This document shows positions 34,434 to 43,602 of a stretch of 51,000 nt of DNA, one piece after another. The stretch is from 0-14-0-20-45-22 sp041645495 (GTDB taxonomy: Bacteria; Fidelibacterota; UBA2242). Under the pieces are notes generated by a model. That model was not told the DNA's origin. It saw only the letters and a list, made by a program, of their open reading frames with translations, and searched no databases. How positions within the stretch are numbered: the first letter of the stretch is position 1; each line of letters opens with the position of its first letter. The stretch spans positions 1 through 51,000 of the forward strand of contig JBAZPZ010000004.1 in NCBI GenBank assembly GCA_041645495.1, given 5' to 3'. The translations under genes were made by a program, and so were the position numbers.

Positions 34434-35821
34434 TGCCGGTGAAAATAGACTCGTTGATCCAACGCGCGGAATCCATTGTCGCGCGCGTCAGTAAAGATAA
34501 TCCGTATCACGCGTTTCTTTCGATTCTGCCGGACGTTGACGAGCGCGCCCGGCAGATCGAAAGCAAAATACAATCGCAGACTTCCGGCAGTCTCGGCGGA
34601 TTGATCGTCGCCGTCAAGGATAATATTTCGGTTAGCGGCGTTCCGACGACCTGCGGCTCGGCCATCCTGAAAAATTACATTCCACCCTACGATGCGACAG
34701 TTGTAAAGAAAATCCTCGCGCAGGACGGTCTGATTATTGGAAAAACCAACATGGATGAGTTCGCGATGGGCTCATCAACCGAACATTCCGCGTTCGGAAC
34801 GGTTCGGAATCCAGTCGATGAAACGCGCGTCCCGGGCGGATCGAGCGGCGGTTCGGCCGCGGCTGTTGCAGGCGGTTTGGCTGACGTGGCGCTCGGTTCC
34901 GACACCGGCGGTTCCATTCGCCAACCGGCGGCTTTTTGCGGAATCGTCGGCATCAAACCGACATACGGACGCGTCTCGCGGTACGGATTGGTTGCCTTTG
35001 CATCGTCATTAGACCAGATCGGCGTCTTTTCAAAACGCATCGAAGACACGGCAAAATTATTGACCGTCATTTCCGGCGTCGATCCGAACGATTCGACCTC
35101 TTCCGATACGCCGGTTCCCGATTACTCGGCCGGTTTGGGAAAAGAGATACGCGGTCTTCGCGTCGGAATTCCGAAGGAATATCTGTCCGAAGGTTTAAAC
35201 GACGAAATTCGTCAAAGAATTGAAAAATGCGTCGAATTTTTTAAATATTCCGGCGCCGAGATTGTTCCGGTTTCTCTGCCTCATACACCTTATGCTATTG
35301 CAACCTATTACATCATCGCGACGGCAGAAGCCTCTTCCAATCTTGCCCGGTACGACGGAATCCGCTATGGACTGAGCAAACGCGGCGGCGACCTCGAATC
35401 CGTTTACCGGGAAACTCGCGCGGAAGGCTTCGGCGACGAAGTCACACGCCGAATCATGCTGGGAACGTACGTGCTTTCAGCCGGCTACTACGACGCTTAT
35501 TACGACAAGGCTCAGCGCGTCCGCAGGCTGATCAAAGAAGATTTCGTGAACGCTTTTCGTCAGGTCGATTTTCTGTTCACACCGCCGACACCAACGACCG
35601 CTTTTCCGATCGGCGGCAAAATCGAAGACCCGTTGGCGATGTACCTCAGTGACGTTTATACGGTTCCGGCAAGTCTTGCCGGCGTTCCCGCCATCAGCGT
35701 TCCGCTCGGAAACGCTTCAGACGGTCTGCCGATCGGCGGCCAGATCATCGGCAACTATTTCGATGAGGAAACAATTTTACAGGTCGGTCATTATATTGAA
35801 CGAAATTTTTCGCTGAATTAA
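34433..35821 (+). CDS. gatA: Asp-tRNA(Asn)/Glu-tRNA(Gln) amidotransferase subunit A
   Basis: A 462-residue amidase-signature protein. GatA releases ammonia from glutamine so that GatB can amidate mischarged Glu-tRNA(Gln) or Asp-tRNA(Asn). The catalytic Lys lies in GLIVAVKDNISV (near 62), and the two serines in GGSSGGSAAAVAGG and LGSDTGGSIRQPAAFCG. It is full length with NMDEFAMGSSTE preserved. gatB and gatC are not here, which is common because these genes are often scattered. Confidence 0.94.
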   Translation: MPVKIDSLIQRAESIVARVSKDNPYHAFLSILPDVDERARQIESKIQSQTSGSLGGLIVAVKDNISVSGVPTTCGSAILKNYIPPYDATVVKKILAQDGLIIGKTNMDEFAMGSSTEHSAFGTVRNPVDETRVPGGSSGGSAAAVAGGLADVALGSDTGGSIRQPAAFCGIVGIKPTYGRVSRYGLVAFASSLDQIGVFSKRIEDTAKLLTVISGVDPNDSTSSDTPVPDYSAGLGKEIRGLRVGIPKEYLSEGLNDEIRQRIEKCVEFFKYSGAEIVPVSLPHTPYAIATYYIIATAEASSNLARYDGIRYGLSKRGGDLESVYRETRAEGFGDEVTRRIMLGTYVLSAGYYDAYYDKAQRVRRLIKEDFVNAFRQVDFLFTPPTPTTAFPIGGKIEDPLAMYLSDVYTVPASLAGVPAISVPLGNASDGLPIGGQIIGNYFDEETILQVGHYIERNFSLN

Positions 35822-35836
35822 CTGACATTCGAGTTT

Positions 35837-36829
35837 ATGTTCTATTTTGCAGACTGGTACTTTCTATTTTTATTGATAGCGATCCCGGCGATCGTCTGGT
35901 GGTATCGGCGAAAAGGTCACCGGAAAGAGGCCACCTTTCGTTTTCCGTCTATTCAATCCGTCCGGGAAATTTCCGGCGATAGACAAAAGTGGAAAATACA
36001 GGCGCTTTTTCTGATGAAACCGACAGCCGTCGTTTTGCTCATTCTTGCGCTGGCGCGACCGCAGAGCGGATCGAACACGCGCGAGTTTTCGACGGAAGGA
36101 ATCGACATCATTCTCGTTCTCGACATTTCCGGATCGATGGGCGCGATCGACTTCAAGCCGAACCGCATGGAAGCCGCCAAATCCGTTGCGATGAATTTTA
36201 TCGAAGGCAGGAAAGACGACCGCATCGGACTGGTCGTTTTCGCCGCTGAGAGCTTTTTGCAATGCCCGCTAACTATCGACTACGATGTGCTGAAAGGACT
36301 GCTGAAGCAGGTGACGATCGTCGAACAAAAATATGACGGGACGGCGATCGGAATGGCCATCGCCAACGCGGTCAATCGTCTGCGTGATAGTCAGGCGAAA
36401 AGCCACGTCATGATCTTGCTTTCGGACGGTCGAAACAACGCCGGTGAACTCGATCCCAGCACCGCGGCGAATATGGCCAAGGCATTCGACATCAAAATAT
36501 ACACGATCGGAGCCGGAAAACGCGGGCAGGCGCCTTACCCGGTTCGGTTCCCGGACGGTCGCATCGAATACCGGATGATGGATGTGGAGATCGACGAAGG
36601 CATTTTGAATGCCATCGCCGAGACGACGGGCGGAAAATATTTTCGTGCAACCGACGAAAAAAGCTTATCGACGATCTACAACGAAATCAGCAAAATGGAA
36701 AAAACCGAAGTGAAGGTGAAGGAATTCACGAATTATCGCGACCTGTATGTGTGGTTTCTTTTACCGGGAATTCTGCTGCTTTTCGTCAGCGCCGGATTGG
36801 GACAATCGTTCTGGAGGAAAATGCCGTAA
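35837..36829 (+). CDS. batA: BatA: VWA-domain membrane protein
   Basis: A 330-residue Bat protein. Two N-terminal membrane segments flank a basic loop, a von Willebrand A domain follows with MIDAS motif DISGSMGAIDFKPNRMEAAK and LLSDGRNNAGE, and a last membrane segment ends the protein. Bat operons are linked with stress tolerance and envelope function in Bacteroides, Leptospira and Francisella; mechanism uncertain. MoxR ATPase and DUF58 genes, usually upstream, are absent here; gatA lies there instead. The stop shares a base with batB. Confidence 0.88.
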   Translation: MFYFADWYFLFLLIAIPAIVWWYRRKGHRKEATFRFPSIQSVREISGDRQKWKIQALFLMKPTAVVLLILALARPQSGSNTREFSTEGIDIILVLDISGSMGAIDFKPNRMEAAKSVAMNFIEGRKDDRIGLVVFAAESFLQCPLTIDYDVLKGLLKQVTIVEQKYDGTAIGMAIANAVNRLRDSQAKSHVMILLSDGRNNAGELDPSTAANMAKAFDIKIYTIGAGKRGQAPYPVRFPDGRIEYRMMDVEIDEGILNAIAETTGGKYFRATDEKSLSTIYNEISKMEKTEVKVKEFTNYRDLYVWFLLPGILLLFVSAGLGQSFWRKMP

Positions 36830-37848
36830 TGGTTAAATTCGCGCATCCGGGATTGTTTTGGCTGTTTTTACTCTTTGCGGGAATCATCGTGCTTCTCATC
36901 GTTTACCGGATTCGCCGGAAAAACGATCTCCGCTTACTGGCCGGCGACGATCTGTCTAATAAACTTCTGGACGATTTCAGCCCGACGATGCGGCGGATCA
37001 AAGAAAATCTGTTGATTTGGGGACTTCTCTTTTTGGTGATCGCCGCGATCGGACCGAAAGTGGGAAAGAAACTCGCCGAAATCAAACGGCGCGGCATCGA
37101 CGTCATTATTGCACTCGACACTTCCGTCAGCATGAGAGCCGAAGATATCAAGCCAAGCCGTCTGGAGCGGGCGAAATACGAGGCGGGAAAATTCATCGAA
37201 GGACTTCAGGGCGACCGGATCGGCGTCGTGACGTTTGCCGGAACGGCTTACCTGCAATGTCCGTTGACGCTGGATTACAGCGCCGCCAAGTTATTTCTCG
37301 ACGCAATCGACACCGGCGTCATCGGAACGCAAGGCACGGCCATCGCGGATGCGATTCAAACGGCGGCAAAGGCGCTCGATTCGAAGGATAAAAAGCACAA
37401 GGCCGTGATCCTGATTTCCGACGGCGAAGATCATGAGGGCGAGATTGAAAGCGTCATCGAACAGGCTGAAGAGGAAGGCATCGTGATTTATGCCATCGGC
37501 GTCGGAACATCGACGGGCGCTCCGATTCCCGTACCAAGCACAGACGGCATGGGAATGGAATTTAAAAAAGACCGATCCGGACGAATCGTGACGACGGCGA
37601 TGGACGAGACCGTTCTGCGCCAGATTGCGAACGCGACCGACGGCAAATTCTATTCGCTCAATCAGACCACTGACGCATTCGGGAAGATTTACAAAGAAAT
37701 CCTGCAGATGGACAAAAAGGATTTGCGCTCCCACGAATACAGCGATTATCAGGAACGGTATCAAATATTCCTGGCGATCGGATTGTTGCTTCTCATCGCC
37801 GAGATCGTCCTACCGGAGAAAATAAAACGCAAAGCGGAAGAAGAATGA
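36829..37848 (+). CDS. batB: BatB: VWA-domain membrane protein
   Basis: A 339-residue paralog of BatA with the same plan: N-terminal membrane segments, VWA domain with MIDAS motif DTSVSMRAEDIKPSRLERAK and LISDGEDHEGE, and a C-terminal membrane segment. ATG 36829 overlaps the batA stop by one base; the longer open frame upstream is within batA. BatA and BatB are thought to work as a complex with the TPR proteins that follow. Confidence 0.88.
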   Translation: MVKFAHPGLFWLFLLFAGIIVLLIVYRIRRKNDLRLLAGDDLSNKLLDDFSPTMRRIKENLLIWGLLFLVIAAIGPKVGKKLAEIKRRGIDVIIALDTSVSMRAEDIKPSRLERAKYEAGKFIEGLQGDRIGVVTFAGTAYLQCPLTLDYSAAKLFLDAIDTGVIGTQGTAIADAIQTAAKALDSKDKKHKAVILISDGEDHEGEIESVIEQAEEEGIVIYAIGVGTSTGAPIPVPSTDGMGMEFKKDRSGRIVTTAMDETVLRQIANATDGKFYSLNQTTDAFGKIYKEILQMDKKDLRSHEYSDYQERYQIFLAIGLLLLIAEIVLPEKIKRKAEEE

Positions 37849-38558
37849 TGAAGTTTCTCAAAATAGACAGGTTGTTCATCGGAGTTTTCTTTCTGACAAT
37901 GGCGGCCGGAAATGTGTTTTCGGCGGATGGTGCGCTGAAACTCTATCAAAAAGGCAAATACGACGACGCCATCCGAAAATACAACCGCATCATCAAAGAT
38001 CATCCGGATTGGGAAGAGGCGCATTACGGCAAAGGCGCCGCGTTGTACAAATCCAATCAGGTCGAAGAGGCTATCCGGGAATTTGAAAGCGCCATTCCGA
38101 TGAAAGATCCAAAACAGAAGTCCGCCGTTTTATACAACATGGGCAACGCCCTCTATCAGGCCAATCGCATCGACGAGAGTTTGCAGTTCTACAAAAAAGC
38201 TCTCGAACTGAATCCGAAGGACATGGACGCCAAGTACAACTATGAACTGGCCAAAGCCATGCTGAAACAGCAAAACTCCCAGGACAAACAACAGAGCGAC
38301 CAAAATCAACAGAAAAAGGATCAGAAAGATCAGCAACAAAATGGGCAAAACAAACAGGAACAACAGCAAAAAGAGCAACAGAAACAGAACGCCCGGCATC
38401 CCGAAGATTCGGGACAGATGAAAAACCGAAAAGAAAAAGAGAAAGATCAGAAAGAAGCCGCCCAAATTCTGGATGCTCTCAAAGAGAACGAGAAGAATCT
38501 GATGCAGGAACGAATGAAAATACAGTATTCCGGAATCAAGAAGGAAAAAGACTGGTGA
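37845..38558 (+). CDS. batC: BatC: TPR protein with Gln/Lys-rich tail
   Basis: A 237-residue exported TPR protein: signal peptide, then about three TPR units (KLYQKGKYDDAIRKYNRII, AHYGKGAALYKSNQVEEAI, VLYNMGNALYQANRIDESL) and a long Gln/Lys/Glu-rich tail from about residue 140. TPR repeats bind partner proteins, here presumably BatA/BatB. The tail contains HPEDSGQM, encoded by a perfect palindrome at 38399-38414. It overlaps batB by ATGA and batD by GTGA. Confidence 0.85.
   Translation: MMKFLKIDRLFIGVFFLTMAAGNVFSADGALKLYQKGKYDDAIRKYNRIIKDHPDWEEAHYGKGAALYKSNQVEEAIREFESAIPMKDPKQKSAVLYNMGNALYQANRIDESLQFYKKALELNPKDMDAKYNYELAKAMLKQQNSQDKQQSDQNQQKKDQKDQQQNGQNKQEQQQKEQQKQNARHPEDSGQMKNRKEKEKDQKEAAQILDALKENEKNLMQERMKIQYSGIKKEKDW
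38399..38414. repeat. Palindromic repeat copy 1, inside batC
   Basis: TCCCGAA-GA-TTCGGGA: perfect 7-bp arms with a 2-base spacer. With its flanks it matches copy 3 in ftsK: both read ATCCCGAA-N-ATTCGGGACAG-N-TGA. It encodes PEDSG in the low-complexity tail of BatC. Confidence 0.6.
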
Positions 38559-40387
38559 GCGCTACAAAACGATCCAATTCTTTGCTTATTCTGTTTTTTC
38601 TGCTTGTGCTGACCGGCGCGACGATTGCCGATGAACTCCGTGTTTCAGCGTCCGCCGACCCGAATCAAATCACCGCCGACGACCTGATCACTTTCACGAT
38701 TCAAATCGAAGGAACGAGTGATTTTCCAAACGTTCCGCCACCGCAAAGTCCGGACTTCGTCATCGTTGCCGGGCCATCTCAATCCAGCAGCATCCAGATC
38801 ATCAACGGCCGCATGAACGCCTCAAAAATGATCAGTTGGCGGTTAGCGCCGACCAAGACCGGCAAGTTGGTCATTCCACCCGTTTCGATCACGTATCGAA
38901 GGAACGTTTACAAAACCGAACCAGTGACCGTTAACGTTTTGGGACAATCGGCTTCGCAACCGCCGGCAAAGCAGAATCCGCCCGCCCAGCAACCGAACAC
39001 ATCGCAGGGCGCGGGTGTTTTATTGAAAGCTATCCCGTCGAAAACGACGATTTATAAAGGCGAAGAACTGGGCGTCGCTTTTACGCTCTATTTTAAAAAT
39101 GTCCGAACCTACGCGCCGAAAAAACTGCCGGATGCGAAAGGATTCTGGATCGAAGAATTTCCCATCAAAACCGAACCCGAGGTCACGACGGAAAATTTAA
39201 ACGGAGTGACCTATAAAAAGGCGATCATCAAACGACTGGCTCTGTTCCCAACGACTTCCGGCGATTTGGTAATCGATCCGTTCGTCATCGACGTGGAAGT
39301 GATCGTTCCGTCCCAAAAAAGGCGCTCGATTTTCGACGATTTCTTCGACGACTCGTTTTTCGACAACTCATTCGGCGAGGCGAAAGTCGTCAGCGTTTCG
39401 TCCAGTCCGGTTCGCGTGACCGTCCGGGACTTGCCGGAGTCGGGTAAACCATCCAATTATTCCGGAGCCGTCGGCAGATTCACGATTTCGGCATCGATCG
39501 ATACCGCCGAGACGACCGAAGATCAGGCCCTGACACTGAAATATCAGATTTCTGGCACAGGCAATGTCGGCTCGCTGAAAATGCCCGAACTGCAACTTCC
39601 GAATACGCTGGAAGTGTTCGAGCCGAAGATCGGAAAGAGCGTCAACAACCAGGGAAATGCGATTTCCGGAACAGTGACCTACGAATATGTACTGATCCCG
39701 CGGAGTTCAGGACTCATCCGGATTCCGCCGGTCACTTTTTCCTATTTCGATCCGAATCGCGACGGCTACGTCAGCGTGACTGCGAGAGGATTTGACGTTC
39801 GGGTCAATCCCAAAGGAAAAATGTTCGCATCAGATCAGTCCGGTTTGAACAAAGAAGAGGTTTCGCTTTTGGGGCAGGATATCCGGTTTATCCGACGCGA
39901 CAATTCCGGATGGAATAAGATCGGCAGTTCGGTTTTTTCGGAGATTTGGTTTTGGCTCTTGACGATCTCATCCGTAGTGATTTTTTCCGGCGCATTCGGT
40001 TTCCGGTGGTGGGCGGAAAAGATGGTAACGAATATTTCCTTCGCGCGCAAACGCCGCGCCTTGCCGAAATCCCAGAAAGGATTTGCGCAATTAGATGAAA
40101 AAATGAAATTAGGCGATCTGTCGGATTTTGCCTCGATCTTGAATCAAATTCTCGTCAACTTTATTTCCGATCGCCTGAATTTACCGTCGGCAGGAATCAG
40201 CACGCCGGAGATAGAAGTCTGTCTGAAGAAAAAAGGAGTTCCCGAGGAAACAGTTTCCCGGGTCGTTGTGATTTTATCGGAACTGGAACAATTACGATTT
40301 TTACCTTCCGCCGCCGATGCTGAGAGATATTCGATATTGGTTAAAGAGGAAAAAGAACTGATAACGCTTTTGAGCAAGGCAATCTGA
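38555..40387 (+). CDS. batD: BatD family protein
   Basis: A 610-residue BatD: signal peptide (LLILFFLLVLTGATIA), several beta-sandwich oxygen-tolerance domains (first one RVSASADPNQITADDLITFT, later ones from ~155 and ~310), an acidic aromatic stretch FDDFFDDSFFDNSFG typical of BatD proteins, a membrane segment near 465-485 and a cytoplasmic C-terminal part. The start is GTG overlapping batC, with AAGGA about 9 bases before. It is membrane-anchored with a large periplasmic part. Confidence 0.86.
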   Translation: MSATKRSNSLLILFFLLVLTGATIADELRVSASADPNQITADDLITFTIQIEGTSDFPNVPPPQSPDFVIVAGPSQSSSIQIINGRMNASKMISWRLAPTKTGKLVIPPVSITYRRNVYKTEPVTVNVLGQSASQPPAKQNPPAQQPNTSQGAGVLLKAIPSKTTIYKGEELGVAFTLYFKNVRTYAPKKLPDAKGFWIEEFPIKTEPEVTTENLNGVTYKKAIIKRLALFPTTSGDLVIDPFVIDVEVIVPSQKRRSIFDDFFDDSFFDNSFGEAKVVSVSSSPVRVTVRDLPESGKPSNYSGAVGRFTISASIDTAETTEDQALTLKYQISGTGNVGSLKMPELQLPNTLEVFEPKIGKSVNNQGNAISGTVTYEYVLIPRSSGLIRIPPVTFSYFDPNRDGYVSVTARGFDVRVNPKGKMFASDQSGLNKEEVSLLGQDIRFIRRDNSGWNKIGSSVFSEIWFWLLTISSVVIFSGAFGFRWWAEKMVTNISFARKRRALPKSQKGFAQLDEKMKLGDLSDFASILNQILVNFISDRLNLPSAGISTPEIEVCLKKKGVPEETVSRVVVILSELEQLRFLPSAADAERYSILVKEEKELITLLSKAI

Positions 40388-40388
40388 T

Positions 40389-41156
40389 ATGAACGTACGC
40401 GAAATCTTCATCGTGATTTGGGTGAGTTTGACTTCCATGGCATTCGCCGGAAACGATCAAAGCGCCGATTATTTATTTGAAAAAGGTAACACCGCATATC
40501 AAAACGAGAACTATTCGGAAGCGATCGACCAATACCAGTCGATTTTAGCGCTGGGACTCGAAAGCGGTTCGCTGTATTACAATCTGGGAAATGCCTACTA
40601 TCGCACCGGTGCCATCGGGCTGGCGATTTTGAATTACGAACGCGCACTGAAATGGTTGCCGAATGACGAGAACGTCCGGTTCAACCTCAAATTGGCAAAC
40701 CTGACCGTCAAAGACCGGATCGATCCGCCACCCGAATTCTTCCTGTTTCGCTGGGTCCGGCAGGCAACGAATCTGCTTTCTTCCAGAGGTTGGGGATTGC
40801 TCGTGGCGATTTTTCTATTCATCGCGTCGGTTGCCGTTGCCGTCTTGACACTCGCCGAAGCCAAGCGGTTCCGGACGTCACTGAAATATCTGACGGGAAT
40901 CTCAGCCGCTATCGTGCTGATCTCCGTAGCCGCGATGATTCCGAGACATCGGATCGAAACGGGGCAAAACGCGGGCATCATCATTCATTACAGTGTTCGG
41001 AGTTTAGCCGCGCCGCAGGAAGGAAGTACGGAATTGTTCATCGTTCATGAGGGCACGAAAGTCGCGATTCTCGACAAAGACGGTGATTGGCTGAAAATAG
41101 AATTGATCGACGGAAAGCAGGGGTGGATTCCAGCCGATGACATCGGTACAATCTGA
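40389..41156 (+). CDS. batE: BatE: TPR-SH3 membrane protein
   Basis: A 255-residue protein: signal peptide, TPR units (YLFEKGNTAYQNENYSEAID, LYYNLGNAYYRTGAIGLAIL), two membrane segments (WGLLVAIFLFIASVAVAVLT and YLTGISAAIVLISVAAMI) and a C-terminal bacterial SH3 domain (GTKVAILDKDGDWLKIELID, then QGWIPADDI). This TPR-TM-TM-SH3 order is the usual BatE form. It ends the bat run; a 73-base AT-rich gap follows. Confidence 0.87.
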   Translation: MNVREIFIVIWVSLTSMAFAGNDQSADYLFEKGNTAYQNENYSEAIDQYQSILALGLESGSLYYNLGNAYYRTGAIGLAILNYERALKWLPNDENVRFNLKLANLTVKDRIDPPPEFFLFRWVRQATNLLSSRGWGLLVAIFLFIASVAVAVLTLAEAKRFRTSLKYLTGISAAIVLISVAAMIPRHRIETGQNAGIIIHYSVRSLAAPQEGSTELFIVHEGTKVAILDKDGDWLKIELIDGKQGWIPADDIGTI

Positions 41157-41229
41157 TGACGTCCGATTTTGATGTTATCTTTTCCTATTATTCTCAATAT
41201 TTCTTATATTTTATCCGGTTTGTTCAAAA

Positions 41230-41712
41230 ATGTCGATGAAAAAATACTTCACCTGGATTCTTTTGCTCTTCATCTTCAACATACCGTTTTCCCAGACGCT
41301 TCCGCCGCAAGACGAGACGTTCAATCCATTGACACTGAACGAACCCGCTTTGCCCTTGCTTGACGGCACGGTCGTTCAGGAAATCATCTCGGACATCGCC
41401 ACGCCCGTTTCCTCGAATCGTATAGCAGGCGATTCGCTGAAGACAATCGAAAAGACAGGCTGGAAAGTACAAGCGTTCATCACCAACGATTTCGATCTGG
41501 CCGACTCGGTTTATCGGCAATTGCTGGCCGCTTTTCCGCCGGAAGATGTCGAAAAGGCATTTCATTCGCCCAATTATAAAATTCGGATCGGAAACTGTCA
41601 AACGCGCGAGGAAGCGGAACGCGTGTTGAAACGCGTGGAAGGTCTTGGGTTTCACGAAGCCTGGATCGTTCAGACAAAAATCAAATCAAAGGAACGAATA
41701 ATTTCCTATTGA
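41230..41712 (+). CDS. SPOR-domain exported protein
   Basis: A 160-residue protein with a signal peptide (KKYFTWILLLFIFNIPFS) and a C-terminal SPOR domain (~75-150: WKVQAFITNDFDLADSVYRQ, YKIRIGNCQTREEAERVLKR). SPOR domains bind denuded glycan strands at division sites. The sequence between is Pro/Leu-rich and unassigned. ATG at 41230 or two codons on is possible; neither has a strong ribosome site. A location near ruvCA and ftsK fits a cell-division link but proves nothing. Confidence 0.75.
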   Translation: MSMKKYFTWILLLFIFNIPFSQTLPPQDETFNPLTLNEPALPLLDGTVVQEIISDIATPVSSNRIAGDSLKTIEKTGWKVQAFITNDFDLADSVYRQLLAAFPPEDVEKAFHSPNYKIRIGNCQTREEAERVLKRVEGLGFHEAWIVQTKIKSKERIISY

Positions 41713-41741
41713 TAGAAAAATTAAAGTAAAGGAAGGTACAC

Positions 41742-42497
41742 ATGTCAGGCCATTCAAAATGGAGCACAATAAAAAGAAAAAAGGGCGCTCTTGATGCAAA
41801 ACGCGGCAGAACGTTCACGAAGATCATCAAGGAAATTCAGGTCGCCGCGAAAATGGGCGGCGGTGATGAAAATTCCAATCCCCGTCTGAGAGCGGCTATT
41901 CAGGCCGCCAAAGCCGCGAACATGCCGCTCATTAACGTCGAACGCGCTATCAAAAAAGGAACAGGCGAACTCGAAGGCACCGTTTACGAAGAGATCAACT
42001 ATGAAGCGTACGGACCCGGCGGCGTCGCGATTCTCATGGAATCCATGACCGACAACAAGAATCGCACGGTTTCGGAGATCCGCCACATTCTTTCACGCGC
42101 AGGCGGCAACCTTGCCACGGCCGGAAGCGTTGCCTACAATTTTGAGAAAAAAGGCGTCATTACGGTCGATAAAAAAGTCTGTACCGAAGACGATCTCTTG
42201 CTCATCGTGACTGACGCCGGTGCGGACGATCTGACGGTCGAAGGCGAATATTACGAAGTCAGCGTCGAGCCGCATTCGTTTGAAGCCGTCAAAAATGCGC
42301 TGAACACCAGCAATATTCCCGTCGCAGAGTCTTCGATCACGATGGTTCCGAAGAACACGGTTAAATTAGACGAAAAAACGGCCCAAAAAATTCTCTCGCT
42401 CATGGACGCGCTCGAAGAGCACGAAGATATTCAAAACGTTTACGGAAACTTTGACATCGATGACGCGATTCTGAGCAAACTTCAGGAAAATGCCTGA
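41742..42497 (+). CDS. yebC: YebC/PmpR family protein
   Basis: A 251-residue YebC-family protein. It starts MSGHSKWSTIKRKKGALDAK and has KMGGGDENSNPRLRAAIQAAK and YGPGGVAILMESMTDNKNRT. Members act as DNA-binding regulators, and recent work on YebC/YeeN assigns a translation-factor role at proline runs to some; which applies here is unknown. AAGGAAGG lies upstream. yebC-ruvC-ruvA is a classic order; ruvB is not in the window. Confidence 0.93.
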   Translation: MSGHSKWSTIKRKKGALDAKRGRTFTKIIKEIQVAAKMGGGDENSNPRLRAAIQAAKAANMPLINVERAIKKGTGELEGTVYEEINYEAYGPGGVAILMESMTDNKNRTVSEIRHILSRAGGNLATAGSVAYNFEKKGVITVDKKVCTEDDLLLIVTDAGADDLTVEGEYYEVSVEPHSFEAVKNALNTSNIPVAESSITMVPKNTVKLDEKTAQKILSLMDALEEHEDIQNVYGNFDIDDAILSKLQENA

Positions 42498-42991
42498 TGG
42501 TTCAAGAAATTCGGGTTATCGGCGTCGATCATGGTATTCATCATACCGGTTACGGTGTCCTGAAGAAAACTGCGGACAAAATCGTTTGTCTGGATCAGGG
42601 CTCCATCGACACGTCGCCGAACGATCCGTTTCCTCAAAGACTTCAAAAAATCTATAATGAACTCGTCATCGTTATTCAAAAATGGCAACCCGACATGATG
42701 GTCGTCGAAGAAGCCATTTACGCGCAAAATATCCACATCGCTTTGATGATGGGACATGCGCGCGGCGTCGTTCTATTGGCTGGCGTGAACAGCGGCGTCG
42801 AGGTTTGTGAATACGCGCCGAAGAAAATCAAATCCTCCGTCGTCGGCAACGGTAATGCGACGAAGGAGCAGGTTCGCTTCATGGTTTCGCGTATTCTGGG
42901 AATCGATGAAAAATCCCTAAAACTCGACGCCTCCGATGCCTTAGCCGCCGCCATTTGTCATCTCAACCAAAACCGATTGATTAACAGGTGA
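42497..42991 (+). CDS. ruvC: Crossover junction endodeoxyribonuclease RuvC
   Basis: A 164-residue Holliday-junction resolvase. Catalytic acids are in place: Asp in VIGVDHGIHHTGYG, Glu in MMVVEEAIYAQN, and the Asp pair in KLDASDALAAAICH. The first motif reads Asp-His-Gly where almost all RuvC proteins have Asp-Pro-Gly. APKKIKSSVVGNGNATKEQV is standard. It overlaps yebC by one base. Confidence 0.93.
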   Translation: MVQEIRVIGVDHGIHHTGYGVLKKTADKIVCLDQGSIDTSPNDPFPQRLQKIYNELVIVIQKWQPDMMVVEEAIYAQNIHIALMMGHARGVVLLAGVNSGVEVCEYAPKKIKSSVVGNGNATKEQVRFMVSRILGIDEKSLKLDASDALAAAICHLNQNRLINR

Positions 42992-42993
42992 CG

Positions 42994-43587
42994 ATGTTTG
43001 CCTATTTAAAAGGAATTCTGGAACACAAAGAGCCAACGATGGTGATTCTCGACGTCAACGGCGTCGGCTACCAGATAACGATTCCGCTTTCGACGTACGA
43101 ATCGCTACCGGCGCCGCATCAGATGGCGAAACTGCTGACCTATTTTCACGTCCGCGAAGATATTCAGGCGCTGTACGGATTCGCGACAACCGACGAAAGA
43201 AACCTTTTTCTGATGCTGATCGGTATTTCGGGAATCGGGCCGAAAATGGCCATCACGATTCTCTCAGGCGCTTCACCGGAACATTTCAAGAGGCGCATCA
43301 TTTCGGGCGACGTCAAAGCATTGACGCTGATCCCGGGCATTGGACTGAAAACTGCCAAACGCATCATCATTGAACTCCGTGAAAAACTGGTCGGCAAAGA
43401 TGAAACGGTTCCGGAAGAGATGGACGAATTTTCCGCCGGGCAGGATCGCGATGAAGCGTTGAAGGCGTTACTATCGCTCGGTTATCGTCGGAGCGAGGCG
43501 CTGAATGCTTTGAAGAAAGCGCATCAGCAGATCGGCGAAAACGGCACTGTCGAGCAATATGTCAAAGTCGCATTGAATAAAATGTAA
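42994..43587 (+). CDS. ruvA: Holliday junction branch migration protein RuvA
   Basis: A 197-residue RuvA with domain I (FAYLKGILEHKEP, VNGVGYQITIPLSTYE), the two helix-hairpin-helix motifs (GISGIGPKMAITIL and LIPGIGLKTAKRII) and the C-terminal RuvB-binding domain (EALKALLSLGYRRSEALNAL). The ATG at 42994 gives the standard N-terminus and has AACAGG just upstream; a GTG two codons earlier overlaps the ruvC stop and is a possible alternative. Confidence 0.94.
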   Translation: MFAYLKGILEHKEPTMVILDVNGVGYQITIPLSTYESLPAPHQMAKLLTYFHVREDIQALYGFATTDERNLFLMLIGISGIGPKMAITILSGASPEHFKRRIISGDVKALTLIPGIGLKTAKRIIIELREKLVGKDETVPEEMDEFSAGQDRDEALKALLSLGYRRSEALNALKKAHQQIGENGTVEQYVKVALNKM

Positions 43588-43602
43588 AAAAAGGATCGAA
43601 TC

